From assembly GCA_944393505.1 (NCBI GenBank), contig CALYAK010000003.1:48371-112370 (forward strand): a DNA stretch of 64,000 nucleotides, written 5' to 3'. The position numbers were made by a program, and so were the translations under genes. Positions 18,965 to 27,460 of the stretch are shown here, piece after piece (position 1 is the first letter of the stretch; every line of letters starts with the position of its first letter). The DNA comes from an uncultured Clostridia bacterium (GTDB lineage: Bacteria; Bacillota; Clostridia; TANB77; CAG-508). The notes under the pieces are model-generated. The model made no database searches, had not been told where the DNA came from, and saw only the letters and a list, made by a program, of their open reading frames with translations.

Positions 18965-20932
18965 TTAAATTCCTTCTTTTTTCTGTCTTTGTTGCATTAG
19001 TTTATTTAAGTTTGTTTCAACGAACTCAAACTCTTTTGCTGTTGGTTGGATTTGGATAATAGCTGTATCTGCTCCAACCTTTAGTAAACCTTCTCCTTTT
19101 AAGCATGTAACTAAGAATCCGGCTTCACCTTCACTTAGTTTAAATACTTCTTTTAAATATTGTATTTCGGATTTATCTTGTGCTAGGAATAATTTTGTAT
19201 CAGAAGATGTTAGTACTGCTTGTGCTTCTGGTTTCTCATAAAAGTCTTGGAATCTTTGAGAAATAATTGCTAATGAAACATTTCTTTTTCTGGCACGACG
19301 TGCCATCGTATTTAAGAAATCAACAGCTTCTGGATAAGGAAGTAACATCCACGCCTCATCTACCAAAACTCTTTTCTTAGAAGCTTTTCGCTTATCTTCA
19401 CTGTTCTTCTTAACATATTTCTCCCAAATCCATGCAAGTAGGATTTGTTGTGCCAAAGGCCTTGCAAATCTTTCCTCTAATTGTGAAATATCAAGGTTAA
19501 TAAATAAAGCTCCATCTAATAAATCAAAAGTAGATTGCCCATCAAAATATGCCATCTGACCTTCATATTCACGAATATATTGTTTCATAACTTTTAATAA
19601 ATAGCTGTAGTGGAATTTGTAATCTGAGTTATCATTTGCCATTGCTTTTGCTTGAATCCTTTTATACCAAGATCCAATCGTAGGCATTTGTTTTTTTGTT
19701 TTTCCAAGTAGATTTCCACTCATCATATCTCTGGTTGATTCATATAAGCTATTTGGATCAGATGTAATTCCGAAAGCTGCATATTCTTCTGCAACTGCTT
19801 CTGCTATAATTTGTTTGGTAAGCTCATTAACATCTTGGCTTCTTGTACTACCTCTAGCCATTGTTAAAAGTGCTTGTGTTACGTCTTCTACTTTATTTTC
19901 TACGTTTAAGACAAGTCTTTCTTTTCCAGTAATTTCGTCTTTTGCAACCTCAGTTTCAATATCGAAAATATTAATAACTGTTTTGGATGTAGGACTTAGT
20001 ACAACATTGGTACCTCCTAAACTTTCCGCTACGATACGATACTCTCCTTCAGCATCTAGTGCTAAACTTTGAATTCCCATTAATACCGCAGAACGTGAAA
20101 TCAATGTTTTCATTGTTACCGACTTACCAGCACCAGATTTTGCAAAGATTACCATGTTATAGTTTGTTAATGAAGAGTGGAAGTTATCAAATAAAATTGG
20201 CACTCCTGTTTGCTTATTAAATCCTAATGGAATTCCAGATGGATGTCCTACTTCTGAAGTCGTAAATGGGAATACGGTTCCCATGGAGTTACGATCAAAG
20301 GTATGTGTTTTACGAATTTTGTCATCCATTAATGGTAAATTTGATTTAAAAGCATCTTCTTGCATACCCCATGCTGTTTTTACACCAACAAGTGATTTTG
20401 ACATTTCCGTTGCTAGTAATTTTGTATAGCGGTCCAAATCTTCTAGATTGTAGGCGAATAAGGTTGCTACAATTGATGCATCGTATAATTTATTAAAACC
20501 TGCTGCAATTTCATCTCTTAATTGTTCTGCCTCTAATCTTTTTTGTGTAATTGTACTTTCACGGTTGATATTTCCACGATCCGCTGCCACAATTCTTTCT
20601 GTCTCTAATTCATTAATGACACGGTTTAATTCATTTTGAGACTTTGATTCTTGAATTGGATTAATATAGATGGATGTATTAATATCTCCAAATAAGTACA
20701 TATCACGGAACAATTCTGGGAATGTGCACATTCTTGGCAATGCTGATACAAAAAAGCTTCTAGCATAACGAGTCACATTCGATATAATTTCTAAGTGATC
20801 AATATTGCTTGCATCAATTCCAGATGGTGCAATTAATTCCTTAATTGTTTTCTTTCTTAGAATTTTATATTCATCTGGTTTCGTATAATCATTATACGGT
20901 CTTTCTTCTACCTCTTTTTGTTTTCTTGCCAT
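18965..20932 (-). CDS. virB4: VirB4-family conjugation/secretion ATPase
   Basis: The essential ATPase of type IV secretion systems, acting at the cytoplasmic face of the membrane. Walker A FAKSGAGKSVTMK is at about residues 262-274 and Walker B KRVLVDEAWMLLP near 524-536, followed by a VirB4-typical ARRARKRNVSLAIISQ segment. The N-terminal 230 residues correspond to the usual VirB4 N-terminal domain (NVTRYARSFFVSALPR). Length 655 matches Gram-positive VirB4/TrsE proteins. The start overlaps the upstream TraC-like gene by 41 bases. No VirD4-type coupling ATPase is present in the window. Confidence 0.93.
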   Translation of the reverse strand: MARKQKEVEERPYNDYTKPDEYKILRKKTIKELIAPSGIDASNIDHLEIISNVTRYARSFFVSALPRMCTFPELFRDMYLFGDINTSIYINPIQESKSQNELNRVINELETERIVAADRGNINRESTITQKRLEAEQLRDEIAAGFNKLYDASIVATLFAYNLEDLDRYTKLLATEMSKSLVGVKTAWGMQEDAFKSNLPLMDDKIRKTHTFDRNSMGTVFPFTTSEVGHPSGIPLGFNKQTGVPILFDNFHSSLTNYNMVIFAKSGAGKSVTMKTLISRSAVLMGIQSLALDAEGEYRIVAESLGGTNVVLSPTSKTVINIFDIETEVAKDEITGKERLVLNVENKVEDVTQALLTMARGSTRSQDVNELTKQIIAEAVAEEYAAFGITSDPNSLYESTRDMMSGNLLGKTKKQMPTIGSWYKRIQAKAMANDNSDYKFHYSYLLKVMKQYIREYEGQMAYFDGQSTFDLLDGALFINLDISQLEERFARPLAQQILLAWIWEKYVKKNSEDKRKASKKRVLVDEAWMLLPYPEAVDFLNTMARRARKRNVSLAIISQRFQDFYEKPEAQAVLTSSDTKLFLAQDKSEIQYLKEVFKLSEGEAGFLVTCLKGEGLLKVGADTAIIQIQPTAKEFEFVETNLNKLMQQRQKKEGI

Positions 20933-22106
20933 CTTCCGTGTCTCCTCCTTTTTTCTTATTCTCTGGTTGCTTATCTCCTTCTAGTTTTTGAATTGCTTCT
21001 TCTGCAACATCTTTACCAATCATTGTTGCATTTTCTTCTAAGATTAATTTTGCTAATTCATCGATTACATCATCCATATTATCTTGTTTTTGCTCAATTG
21101 CTTTTTGTTTTTCGGATTTTACTTCTGTAATTAATTGGTTAGCTTTTTCAAAGGCTTTATCTTCAATTTGTTTGTCTAAAATTTTCATCTTTTTATCTAG
21201 CACATCTGGTGCTGTTGAATACAATTCATCAAATCCTGCTCTCAACGCTTTATCTACGCCATAAACTTCTGCCTCATCTCGATTATATGCAACATATAGT
21301 AAATCTGCTAAATCGTCAGAGTTTAATACTCTCGCATTTACGCCACAAGCAGAAATTGTTCGAATAATGGATTGTGCCCTTGTATATAGCTCTGAAAAAG
21401 ATAAGTTTCTAATCTCTTCTTTATCAAAAGAATTTTGTCCTAATTCATCCGTATAATATGGAATTACAATATAATATTTTTGGTTTAATACGTTTTTGTT
21501 TAAACTCATTTTTTCAGTGTTATAGATAATGTCTCTTCCATATTCATATAAGTTGGTTTGCTTTGTTAATTCAAATCTAGCTCGATCCATTTCTTCTTTG
21601 GAATAATCTCCCGAATTTACCATTTTGGTATATTCTGCTTTCGCCTTTTCCAAACTTTCCTCTAATTCATTCACTTTTGCTTTGTATGTTTGAATACTGC
21701 TTTCCAAATTGATGGTTCTCGTTTGTGTATAAATTTGAATTGGATGTCTTAGTGTATTTAGGAATTGAATAAATCCTTCTTCTACCGCATTTTTCTCCAT
21801 TTCTGACATTAGATCATAGTTAATTCCTTGACATTCTACTACCATGATATATTTCGTTCCATCTTTTACTTCGATCATGTTGTCTGTTATGGTATCAAAC
21901 TCCATAAAGCTTTCTACCGATTCTTCTGGTATATCTCGTTTGGAACCTGTTGTTTTCTTTTCTGCTTCCGTTATTGTTTTTGCTGTTTTTTCTTCTTTGT
22001 TTTTCTTTGATTTATAGTATAGGAAAAATAATATGGCAAACAGTACCACAATAACAACAAGAACAATTAGTAAAATCGTTGTTAATGTATTAATATCATC
22101 GATCAT
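20892..22106 (-). CDS. TraC-like membrane-anchored secretion protein
   Basis: A 404-residue protein with an N-terminal membrane helix (about 9-31), a charged linker, and a domain from about 62 that begins with VESFMEFDTITDNMIEVKDGTKYIMVVECQG-like sequence (core IEVKDGTKYIMVVE), then FIQFLNTLRHPIQIYTQTR. This pattern is what I associate with the TraC-like proteins that follow PrgI in many Gram-positive and Patescibacteria secretion loci, and it resembles the N-terminal part of VirB4 without the ATPase. A coiled-coil stretch covers about 135-170 (VNELEESLEKAKAEYTK). It overlaps prgI by 11 bases and virB4 by 41 bases. A structural partner of VirB4 is inferred. Confidence 0.65.
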   Translation of the reverse strand: MIDDINTLTTILLIVLVVIVVLFAILFFLYYKSKKNKEEKTAKTITEAEKKTTGSKRDIPEESVESFMEFDTITDNMIEVKDGTKYIMVVECQGINYDLMSEMEKNAVEEGFIQFLNTLRHPIQIYTQTRTINLESSIQTYKAKVNELEESLEKAKAEYTKMVNSGDYSKEEMDRARFELTKQTNLYEYGRDIIYNTEKMSLNKNVLNQKYYIVIPYYTDELGQNSFDKEEIRNLSFSELYTRAQSIIRTISACGVNARVLNSDDLADLLYVAYNRDEAEVYGVDKALRAGFDELYSTAPDVLDKKMKILDKQIEDKAFEKANQLITEVKSEKQKAIEQKQDNMDDVIDELAKLILEENATMIGKDVAEEAIQKLEGDKQPENKKKGGDTEDGKKTKRGRRKTV

Positions 22107-22443
22107 CTTTTGTTTCCTCCTTTAGAGTATATATTTTACGATTTTTCATTTTAAAGAAAAATGCTCGTTTAATTACATCGTCAATTGCTTCTCCGCTCGT
22201 TTTTTTCGTAAATTCAATTGTCGCAATTTCTGGTACTTTAAATGTTCCAATTACAAATCCAATTAGTGCTAAAATAGCCAATATTACAACTCCAACAATC
22301 GTTAATCCAATTGCACTAAATAACATAAAGAATAAAACGCCTACAAGACCTAGTGCACCTGTATAGAGCAAACTTTTTGTTGAAAAGATGAATAAGATTC
22401 TACCTTCTCCTTTTACGCTTCTTGGTAAATTGTATGTTCCCAT
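22096..22443 (-). CDS. PrgI/VirB3-like inner membrane protein
   Basis: The protein has 115 residues and begins MGTYNLPRSVKGEGRILFIFS, followed by two membrane helices (about 25-45 and 48-70) and a cytoplasmic tail. The start pattern and helix hairpin match the PrgI family, the VirB3/TcpE counterpart of Gram-positive systems, which docks VirB4 to the membrane. The start is set at 22443 because AAAGGAGG lies eight bases before this ATG; a longer reading would add eight residues without a ribosome site. Confidence 0.78.
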   Translation of the reverse strand: MGTYNLPRSVKGEGRILFIFSTKSLLYTGALGLVGVLFFMLFSAIGLTIVGVVILAILALIGFVIGTFKVPEIATIEFTKKTSGEAIDDVIKRAFFFKMKNRKIYTLKEETKDDR

Positions 22444-22520
22444 ACATTTTTCCTCCTTTGTATACAAATCTACTAATTTATTATATCAAATAAAGTCTAG
22501 AATTGTAATAGAAAATAGAA

Positions 22521-22550
22521 AAAAAGTGCATATATATGCACTTTTTCATA
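22521..22550 (-). terminator. Internal hairpin terminator between pilin genes and prgI
   Basis: A long perfect stem (AAAAAGTGCATA paired with TATGCACTTTTT) lies in the gap between the last pilin gene and prgI. On the minus strand it ends in U5. Because the downstream machine genes have no obvious promoter, it may act as a leaky terminator that makes pilin mRNA more abundant than mRNA for VirB4 and the channel. Confidence 0.7.
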
Positions 22551-22585
22551 TAATTGTTATGTATTTGTAATCTTTTTGTAATATC

Positions 22586-22945
22586 TTATACAGTAATGTT
22601 GTTAGCAAAGCTGTAAATTGCACTTGCGATGTTTACACCTGCGAAGATTAAAACAGCACCAATGATGTATGGAATCATGGTCTTTTTGTATTCTGCTTTT
22701 TCAGAGGCACTACCCATCATGTATTTAATACCTAATACAACGATAACACCTACTGCTACTAAAGATCCTACAACTTGAATAATACCAATAACTTGCTCAC
22801 CAATTGTTTGTACAGAGCCAGCTTTTGATGTATCTGGGTTAATTGTTCCTGGGTCTAATGCAAATACTCCATTAGCAAGTGTTGCTAAAATTACAACCAT
22901 TAGAGCAATTGTTGATACCATTTTTAATACTTTTGTTGTCTTCAT
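22586..22945 (-). CDS. VirB2/TrbC-like pilin, paralogue 3
   Basis: A 119-residue protein with an N-terminal signal segment (about 10-29, ending GVFALDPG) and two membrane helices (about 50-72 and 88-112), the VirB2/TrbC pilin shape. It carries GIKYMMGSASEKAEYKKTMIPYIIGAVLIF, whose core GSASE.AEYKK.MIPY is nearly the same in the two sister genes upstream. VirB2-type subunits build the surface pilus or channel of type IV systems. The ribosome site is AAAGGGG. It is the pilin closest to the machine genes. Confidence 0.75.
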   Translation of the reverse strand: MKTTKVLKMVSTIALMVVILATLANGVFALDPGTINPDTSKAGSVQTIGEQVIGIIQVVGSLVAVGVIVVLGIKYMMGSASEKAEYKKTMIPYIIGAVLIFAGVNIASAIYSFANNITV

Positions 22946-23009
22946 ATGTTTTTCACCCCTTTCAACATGCGATTCTATTTTAAATCTCTTTTAAAGAAAT
23001 GTTAAAAAC

Positions 23010-23408
23010 TTAACCTAAGGATGCGCCGAATACTTCGATGACTAATTTCCAGATGGTAAATCCTCCAAATACAACGATACATCCAACTACATATGGAATT
23101 AGTGTTTCCTTTACTTTTGCCTGATCTTCTGCACTTCCTGTCATAAATTTGATTCCTAAGTAAGCTGCCATTAATACTGCTACGATTGTTCCTAAAGGAA
23201 TTAGTACACTTAATATTTGATTTGACATATCCACGACTGAACTCTGGCTTAATCCGTTGGTTGATGTTGTTGCACTTTCTCCGATTGTAATAAAGCCTTG
23301 TGCTCCTGCAATCAAATCACTTAAGGCATAAGTATGATTAGTCGGAATAAGAGTTATGATTATGGTGATTAGTATAATGAAAATTGCTTTTTTTGATTTC
23401 TTCATCAT
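23010..23408 (-). CDS. VirB2/TrbC-like pilin, paralogue 2
   Basis: 132 residues when started at the ATG at 23406-23408, which has GGAGG seven bases upstream; earlier in-frame ATGs lack a site. A signal segment (about 5-22, AIFIILITIIITLIPTNHTYA) is followed by two membrane helices (about 63-85 and 104-125). The motif GIKFMTGSAEDQAKVKETLIPYVVG aligns with the sister pilins but is the most divergent of the three. Likely a minor or alternative pilus subunit. Confidence 0.72.
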   Translation of the reverse strand: MMKKSKKAIFIILITIIITLIPTNHTYALSDLIAGAQGFITIGESATTSTNGLSQSSVVDMSNQILSVLIPLGTIVAVLMAAYLGIKFMTGSAEDQAKVKETLIPYVVGCIVVFGGFTIWKLVIEVFGASLG

Positions 23409-23478
23409 TTCTTTTCCTCCTATCCTTTTTATTATAGCATATTTATCGATTTCTTTCAAGTTTTGTTGTTTTGCTCTT

Positions 23479-23847
23479 TTATTGAATGCTTGTTACAACA
23501 TCATAAATCATCTTTGGAAAAACAGTTCCCGAAAAAAGAAGTACTGCTCCAATTAAATACGGAATCATTGATTTTTTGTATTCTGCTCTTTCTGACGCAC
23601 TTCCTGTCATATAGCGAATTCCAATAATGATCAAAACAATAACCGAAATAACAGATCCAACAACTTGTAAAATACCTAGTAAATTTCCCGCCATTTCATT
23701 TGCTTCTGTTGGCAAAGTCGTCTGATTTGGCTTTACAGCTCCTGGATTGGTAATTGCCCAACTTGCTTCACAAACATTCGTTAAGATGCAAATCGTAATC
23801 AACAAGATAATTAGGATAGAAAGGATCTTCCATGTTTTTGCTTTCAT
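23479..23847 (-). CDS. VirB2/TrbC-like pilin, paralogue 1 (operon leader)
   Basis: 122 residues: signal segment (about 8-28, ILSILIILLITICILTNVCEAS), then two membrane helices (about 54-76 and 91-112). The loop GIRYMTGSASERAEYKKSMIPYLIGAVL is nearly that of paralogue 3. It is the first gene of the secretion operon, downstream of a good promoter. Three tandem VirB2-like genes in one operon suggest a hetero-polymeric pilus or subunit switching, which is an inference. Confidence 0.75.
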   Translation of the reverse strand: MKAKTWKILSILIILLITICILTNVCEASWAITNPGAVKPNQTTLPTEANEMAGNLLGILQVVGSVISVIVLIIIGIRYMTGSASERAEYKKSMIPYLIGAVLLFSGTVFPKMIYDVVTSIQ

Positions 23848-23883
23848 AACGTTTACCCCTTTACTTTAATATACCTTTCTTTA

Positions 23884-23912
23884 ATTGTAAAGTATTTCGC
23901 ATCTATTTGCAA
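23884..23912 (-). promoter_or_regulatory. Probable sigma-A promoter of the secretion operon
   Basis: Read on the minus strand, TTGCAA (23907-23912) and TACAAT (23884-23889) are 17 bases apart, 37 bases before the first pilin gene. No promoter of similar quality is seen further down the operon. Confidence 0.6.
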
Positions 23913-23931
23913 TATTTTTTTATTAATTTTG

Positions 23932-23983
23932 ACAAAAAAGAACGAGCAGAGGACAAGTAGCAATTGCTATTTGTCCTCCGCTC
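23932..23983 (-). terminator. Terminator of the GC-rich cassette at 24001-25599
   Basis: An 18-base imperfect stem (GAGCAGAGGACAAGTAGC against its near complement) with an AATT loop precedes a U-rich tract on the minus strand. It separates the cassette from the secretion operon promoter. Confidence 0.8.
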
Positions 23984-24000
23984 TTGAATCAATTTTCTAT

Positions 24001-25599
24001 TTAAGTTGGAACCGAAAATGCAATCTTTTCCGGATCGTAATCGATCGTTGCCCCGAAATCAATTGCTGTTTCAATTTCATTATCCGCTTGGAAGCGAATA
24101 TGGGTCTGAAAAGTTTCAACTTGGTAGTTTTGGTTCAGTTTTACTCTTGCGTAATTCGTGAATCCCGAAACTGGCTTATCCGCTTCAATCAGGCTAATTT
24201 CATATCCCCGATCTTCATGGTAGGTTTCGAGATACATATCTCCGCAAAGTCCTAACTGCCATTTGACATTCAAATACGTATCTGCGCTAAATGCTTTCAG
24301 CAGTTCCAATAGATTTGGTGCATCTGCTGCTAAGAGAGTACCTCGATCCGTCCAAATGTACGTATCATTGTAGATGTACACTCCGGCTTCTAGGAAAGTG
24401 TCGCCGATCTGTCTTTTCATGTAGCGAACCTCTACTCGAGTGTATGTTTCTTCTCCCAGCATCTGGCGTTGTACGCAGATAACCGTTTGATTGGTTAACT
24501 TTGTTAATTGATTTGTTCTCACTGTCGAAGTCGTATCCATGGTTGCTTGAACTGAGAATTCTTCTGGAATTTCGATTTTACTCCACACTTCGTTTGCTTT
24601 GTCCGTATCCGACAAAGTAACCGTTGCGGAATCTAAACCATTTCGGAATCGTAACTCTTCCACAGTTCCGCTGCTCTGATACGGATTTTCGCACTGGATA
24701 CTTACATCATCTGCTGTAAATACCGTACCATACTGAATCTCTACCGAGAGATCGTATTTTTCGTCTCCTTCTGCATTGTAGTAGGTTCCGAAAATGTACT
24801 CGACTTGGAACTGCGTCCCCAAGAGTTCAACTTCTCCGTTTTCACTTTCCAAAAGAATGGTTGCTCCACCGTCTTCATAATTAGAAGTTTTCGATGTCAA
24901 ACTTCCCATTTTTCCTGCAATGTTTTCCAAATCACAGTAATTCGGTAAAAGATATTTGTTTAGCAAGCTCATCATCTCTTCTTTTTCTTCTCCAGTGATC
25001 TCTCCGCCAACTGTTTCAATTGGGGAAGAACCATCTGCACGGAAGAAATAGACTCCCGGCATTACAGAATAAGCACTCGAATGCGTGAAATCCTGTTCTG
25101 CGATTTGAATTAAGTACCACTGATCCTTGTTCGAATCCAATGTGAGATACACATCAATTTGTCTCGTTTGCGTCTGTGATAAGTCCTTGCTCGTCGCGGC
25201 GTAGTTTCCTCCAGATCCTGGCATTAGCTTGTACCAAGCCTCATCCACATTATACGTCTCCTGCTCAGTGATTATCATGTGATAGGCATTGGTAAGTGCA
25301 ATCTGTGTTTCCCACTTTTCTACTTGCGACTGATCTTCCTGGGTCAATTCTACGGTTCCCGTCTTCCATGAGCTCAACAAGTTATTGCTCAGGAACACAC
25401 TTTCTGTCAAACCTTCCGTTACTTCTACGACAGCGGGTTCTGCGTTTTCAACTTCTTCTGGTGCCTGCTTTGCCATTTTGGTTGCCAGCATCACTACGCT
25501 GACAAGCAAAATAATTGCCAATATGGCTGCCAGAATCATTGCGATGACTCCAACCTTCTGTCTCGGTGTCCTTCTTTTGATCCGTCTTCCTCGACTCAT
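24001..25599 (-). CDS. Unrecognised membrane-anchored protein, GC-rich cassette
   Basis: I do not recognise this 532-residue protein. It has a very basic start (MSRGRRIKRRTPRQK), one membrane helix (about 17-43), and a large extracytoplasmic, beta-looking region with many short Thr/Tyr/Glu strands that may be two repeats of a similar fold. Base composition is clearly higher in G+C than the neighbours, and codon choice differs: at least two in-frame CGG codons (25582-25584, followed by A, and 24208-24210) are present, a codon I do not find in frame in the native genes checked. It has its own promoter (TATAAT within 25710-25720 on the minus strand) and a strong terminator. Probably a recent arrival; role unknown. 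Confidence 0.6.
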   Translation of the reverse strand: MSRGRRIKRRTPRQKVGVIAMILAAILAIILLVSVVMLATKMAKQAPEEVENAEPAVVEVTEGLTESVFLSNNLLSSWKTGTVELTQEDQSQVEKWETQIALTNAYHMIITEQETYNVDEAWYKLMPGSGGNYAATSKDLSQTQTRQIDVYLTLDSNKDQWYLIQIAEQDFTHSSAYSVMPGVYFFRADGSSPIETVGGEITGEEKEEMMSLLNKYLLPNYCDLENIAGKMGSLTSKTSNYEDGGATILLESENGEVELLGTQFQVEYIFGTYYNAEGDEKYDLSVEIQYGTVFTADDVSIQCENPYQSSGTVEELRFRNGLDSATVTLSDTDKANEVWSKIEIPEEFSVQATMDTTSTVRTNQLTKLTNQTVICVQRQMLGEETYTRVEVRYMKRQIGDTFLEAGVYIYNDTYIWTDRGTLLAADAPNLLELLKAFSADTYLNVKWQLGLCGDMYLETYHEDRGYEISLIEADKPVSGFTNYARVKLNQNYQVETFQTHIRFQADNEIETAIDFGATIDYDPEKIAFSVPT

Positions 25600-25792
25600 T
25601 TTGTTTGCCTCCTTTATCGGCCACTTGGTTGATTTCTTCCAACTACAAAAAAATTGATCCTCCTTTCAATACATTGAAATGGTGCTAATCAACAAATGAT
25701 TATACCTTTATTATACCATATTATGTAAAATAAAGGAAGAGGTTGCTTTCTTGACCTCTCCCCTTATTGGAATCTATTCTATTTTTGTATTT

Positions 25793-25930
25793 TTATATTG
25801 CCATACGATAATATTCTGCAATTAGTTCATCTAGTTCTACACTTATTTGATAGATTATGCTATAATCTTCTCCTGTTTCGATACTTTCGTTTAATTTATC
25901 TCTTAACTTACAGATTTCATCATTTAACAT
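25793..25930 (-). CDS. Spo0E-like aspartyl-phosphate phosphatase
   Basis: A 45-residue protein: MLNDEICKLRDKLNESIETG then EDYSIIYQISVELDELIAEYYR. The helix-loop-helix layout and the signature (I/S)xELDxLIxxYY match the Spo0E family, which dephosphorylates the sporulation regulator Spo0A~P through the SQELD-type motif (here SVELD, with Gln replaced by Val). An AAAAGGAG ribosome site lies ten bases before the ATG. It is a single-gene unit. Its presence suggests that this organism sporulates or descends from spore formers. Confidence 0.75.
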   Translation of the reverse strand: MLNDEICKLRDKLNESIETGEDYSIIYQISVELDELIAEYYRMAI

Positions 25931-26115
25931 ACTATCAACTCCTTTTTTTCTTTTTTCTTTTGTATATATTTAAAATACCATATTTTTCTTTTTCCGTCAA
26001 CGATTTTTGTTGATTTTTAAGGCATTTGAGCCATATTTCGTTCCCTTTTTTTCGACACAAAATGTCATATCTTCCTGTTTTTTCCAATTATCATTTTTCT
26101 TTTTTTCTATTTTGT

Positions 26116-26158
26116 CAAAAAACGAAGCTACTCTTTTTATGCAAAAAAGAATAGCTTC
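26116..26158 (-). terminator. Terminator after the M16 peptidase pair
   Basis: A long stem (GAAGCTA…TAGCTTC, with A/T-rich extension) ends in a U6 run on the minus strand, 16 bases past the stop of the downstream M16 gene. Confidence 0.75.
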
Positions 26159-26173
26159 CTATTTTATTCTCCT

Positions 26174-27460
26174 TTATTTGTTTTCATTCGTATTTTCTAC
26201 GATCGAAATAATCATTTTATCTTCTTGAAATTTATTTTTTAGTATTTCTTCTACATATTCTTTTGTTATTTGATCATATCCTTCAATATATTCAAAGCTG
26301 TTATTACCTTTCATCCAATCTGCCAAAAACATACGAGCAATACTGTCAATATTATTGTATTCTGTTACATAATTTCCATATAGTTTCTTTTTGCATCTTT
26401 CAAAATCCTCTTCTGTAATTCCGTTTTTCTGAAGTTTTTTTACTTCATGTCGAAAATCTTCATATACTTTTCTTGGATTTTTGGATTGACTAGCAATTAA
26501 AATATGCGCATATTGCTCTGAAAATTCATAATCAAAATCTGGTTGTGCTGACAAATTTCCTTCTTCATATAACTTTTGGTAAAGTGGTGAACTTTTGCCT
26601 AATAGGATGTTTAAAGCAATTTCAATTGCCATATGCTTTTTCACTGAATCGTTTTCTTTTTCTTCTGGATCTAAAATTCCAATCATAAAAATTGGGGTAC
26701 TTACTTCTAAAGAAACCACTTTTTCTTTTTTGTGAATCTTTTCATCTTTTGGAGGATAAAACCTTTGAATCTCTTCTTGCTTTGGTTGTTCGATTAAATG
26801 ACTTTCAATCATTTTTAAGGTTTTCTCTGGATCAAAATCTCCACAAAGAACCATCATCATATTGGAAGGATGATAAAATGTTTGATAACACTTGTATAAA
26901 ACATCTTTATCAATTTTCGAAATAGACTCTACTGTTCCTGCGATATCAATTTTGATCGGGTTATTTTCGTAAAGACAATCCATAGCATTCATATATAATT
27001 GCCAACCAGGATCATCATCATACATACGGATCTCTTGCCCAATAATTCCTTTTTCTTTTTCGACATTTTCATCCGTAAAATAGGGATGTTGCACATAATC
27101 CATCAATTCTGCAAGAGCTTCCTCGAAATGATCTGTACACTCAAATAAATAGGCAGTATGGTCATTGGTTGTATAAGCATTAGCGTCTACACCTAGTGCC
27201 ATTAGCGTATCTAAACTATTAGTTCCATTTGGTTGTTCAAACATTTTATGTTCTAAAAAATGAGCTACTCCATCTGGTATAAAAACTTCCTCTCCTGATC
27301 CTGGCATTCGAAAATGATTGTCGATGGATCCAAAATGAGTTCCCCAGATCACATATTTTTTCCTTGTTGTTTGCTTTGGAATGATGACAATCGTTAATCC
27401 ATTTTTTAGTTTTTCAAGATATGCTTTTTCTTGGATTTTCTTACTTTCCATTATTTTCAT
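26174..27460 (-). CDS. M16 family zinc peptidase, catalytic subunit (YmfH-like)
   Basis: A 428-residue insulinase/pitrilysin-fold peptidase. The inverted zinc motif HFLEH is at about residues 67-71 (VAHFLEHKMFEQ), with the downstream Glu in the ENVEKEKGIIGQEI segment near 134-147. The second half is the usual non-catalytic M16 C-terminal domain. It overlaps the preceding M16 gene by ATGA, giving coupled translation; together they form the two-chain active/inactive heterodimer common in Bacillota (ymfF-ymfH pair). Substrate unknown; peptide degradation is the safe inference. Confidence 0.9.
   Translation of the reverse strand: MKIMESKKIQEKAYLEKLKNGLTIVIIPKQTTRKKYVIWGTHFGSIDNHFRMPGSGEEVFIPDGVAHFLEHKMFEQPNGTNSLDTLMALGVDANAYTTNDHTAYLFECTDHFEEALAELMDYVQHPYFTDENVEKEKGIIGQEIRMYDDDPGWQLYMNAMDCLYENNPIKIDIAGTVESISKIDKDVLYKCYQTFYHPSNMMMVLCGDFDPEKTLKMIESHLIEQPKQEEIQRFYPPKDEKIHKKEKVVSLEVSTPIFMIGILDPEEKENDSVKKHMAIEIALNILLGKSSPLYQKLYEEGNLSAQPDFDYEFSEQYAHILIASQSKNPRKVYEDFRHEVKKLQKNGITEEDFERCKKKLYGNYVTEYNNIDSIARMFLADWMKGNNSFEYIEGYDQITKEYVEEILKNKFQEDKMIISIVENTNENK

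Noticed and set aside
18965..22106. VirB4 split into two genes
   Set aside because: The 655-residue VirB4 already has its own N-terminal domain and normal length; the 404-residue gene upstream fits a separate TraC-like protein.
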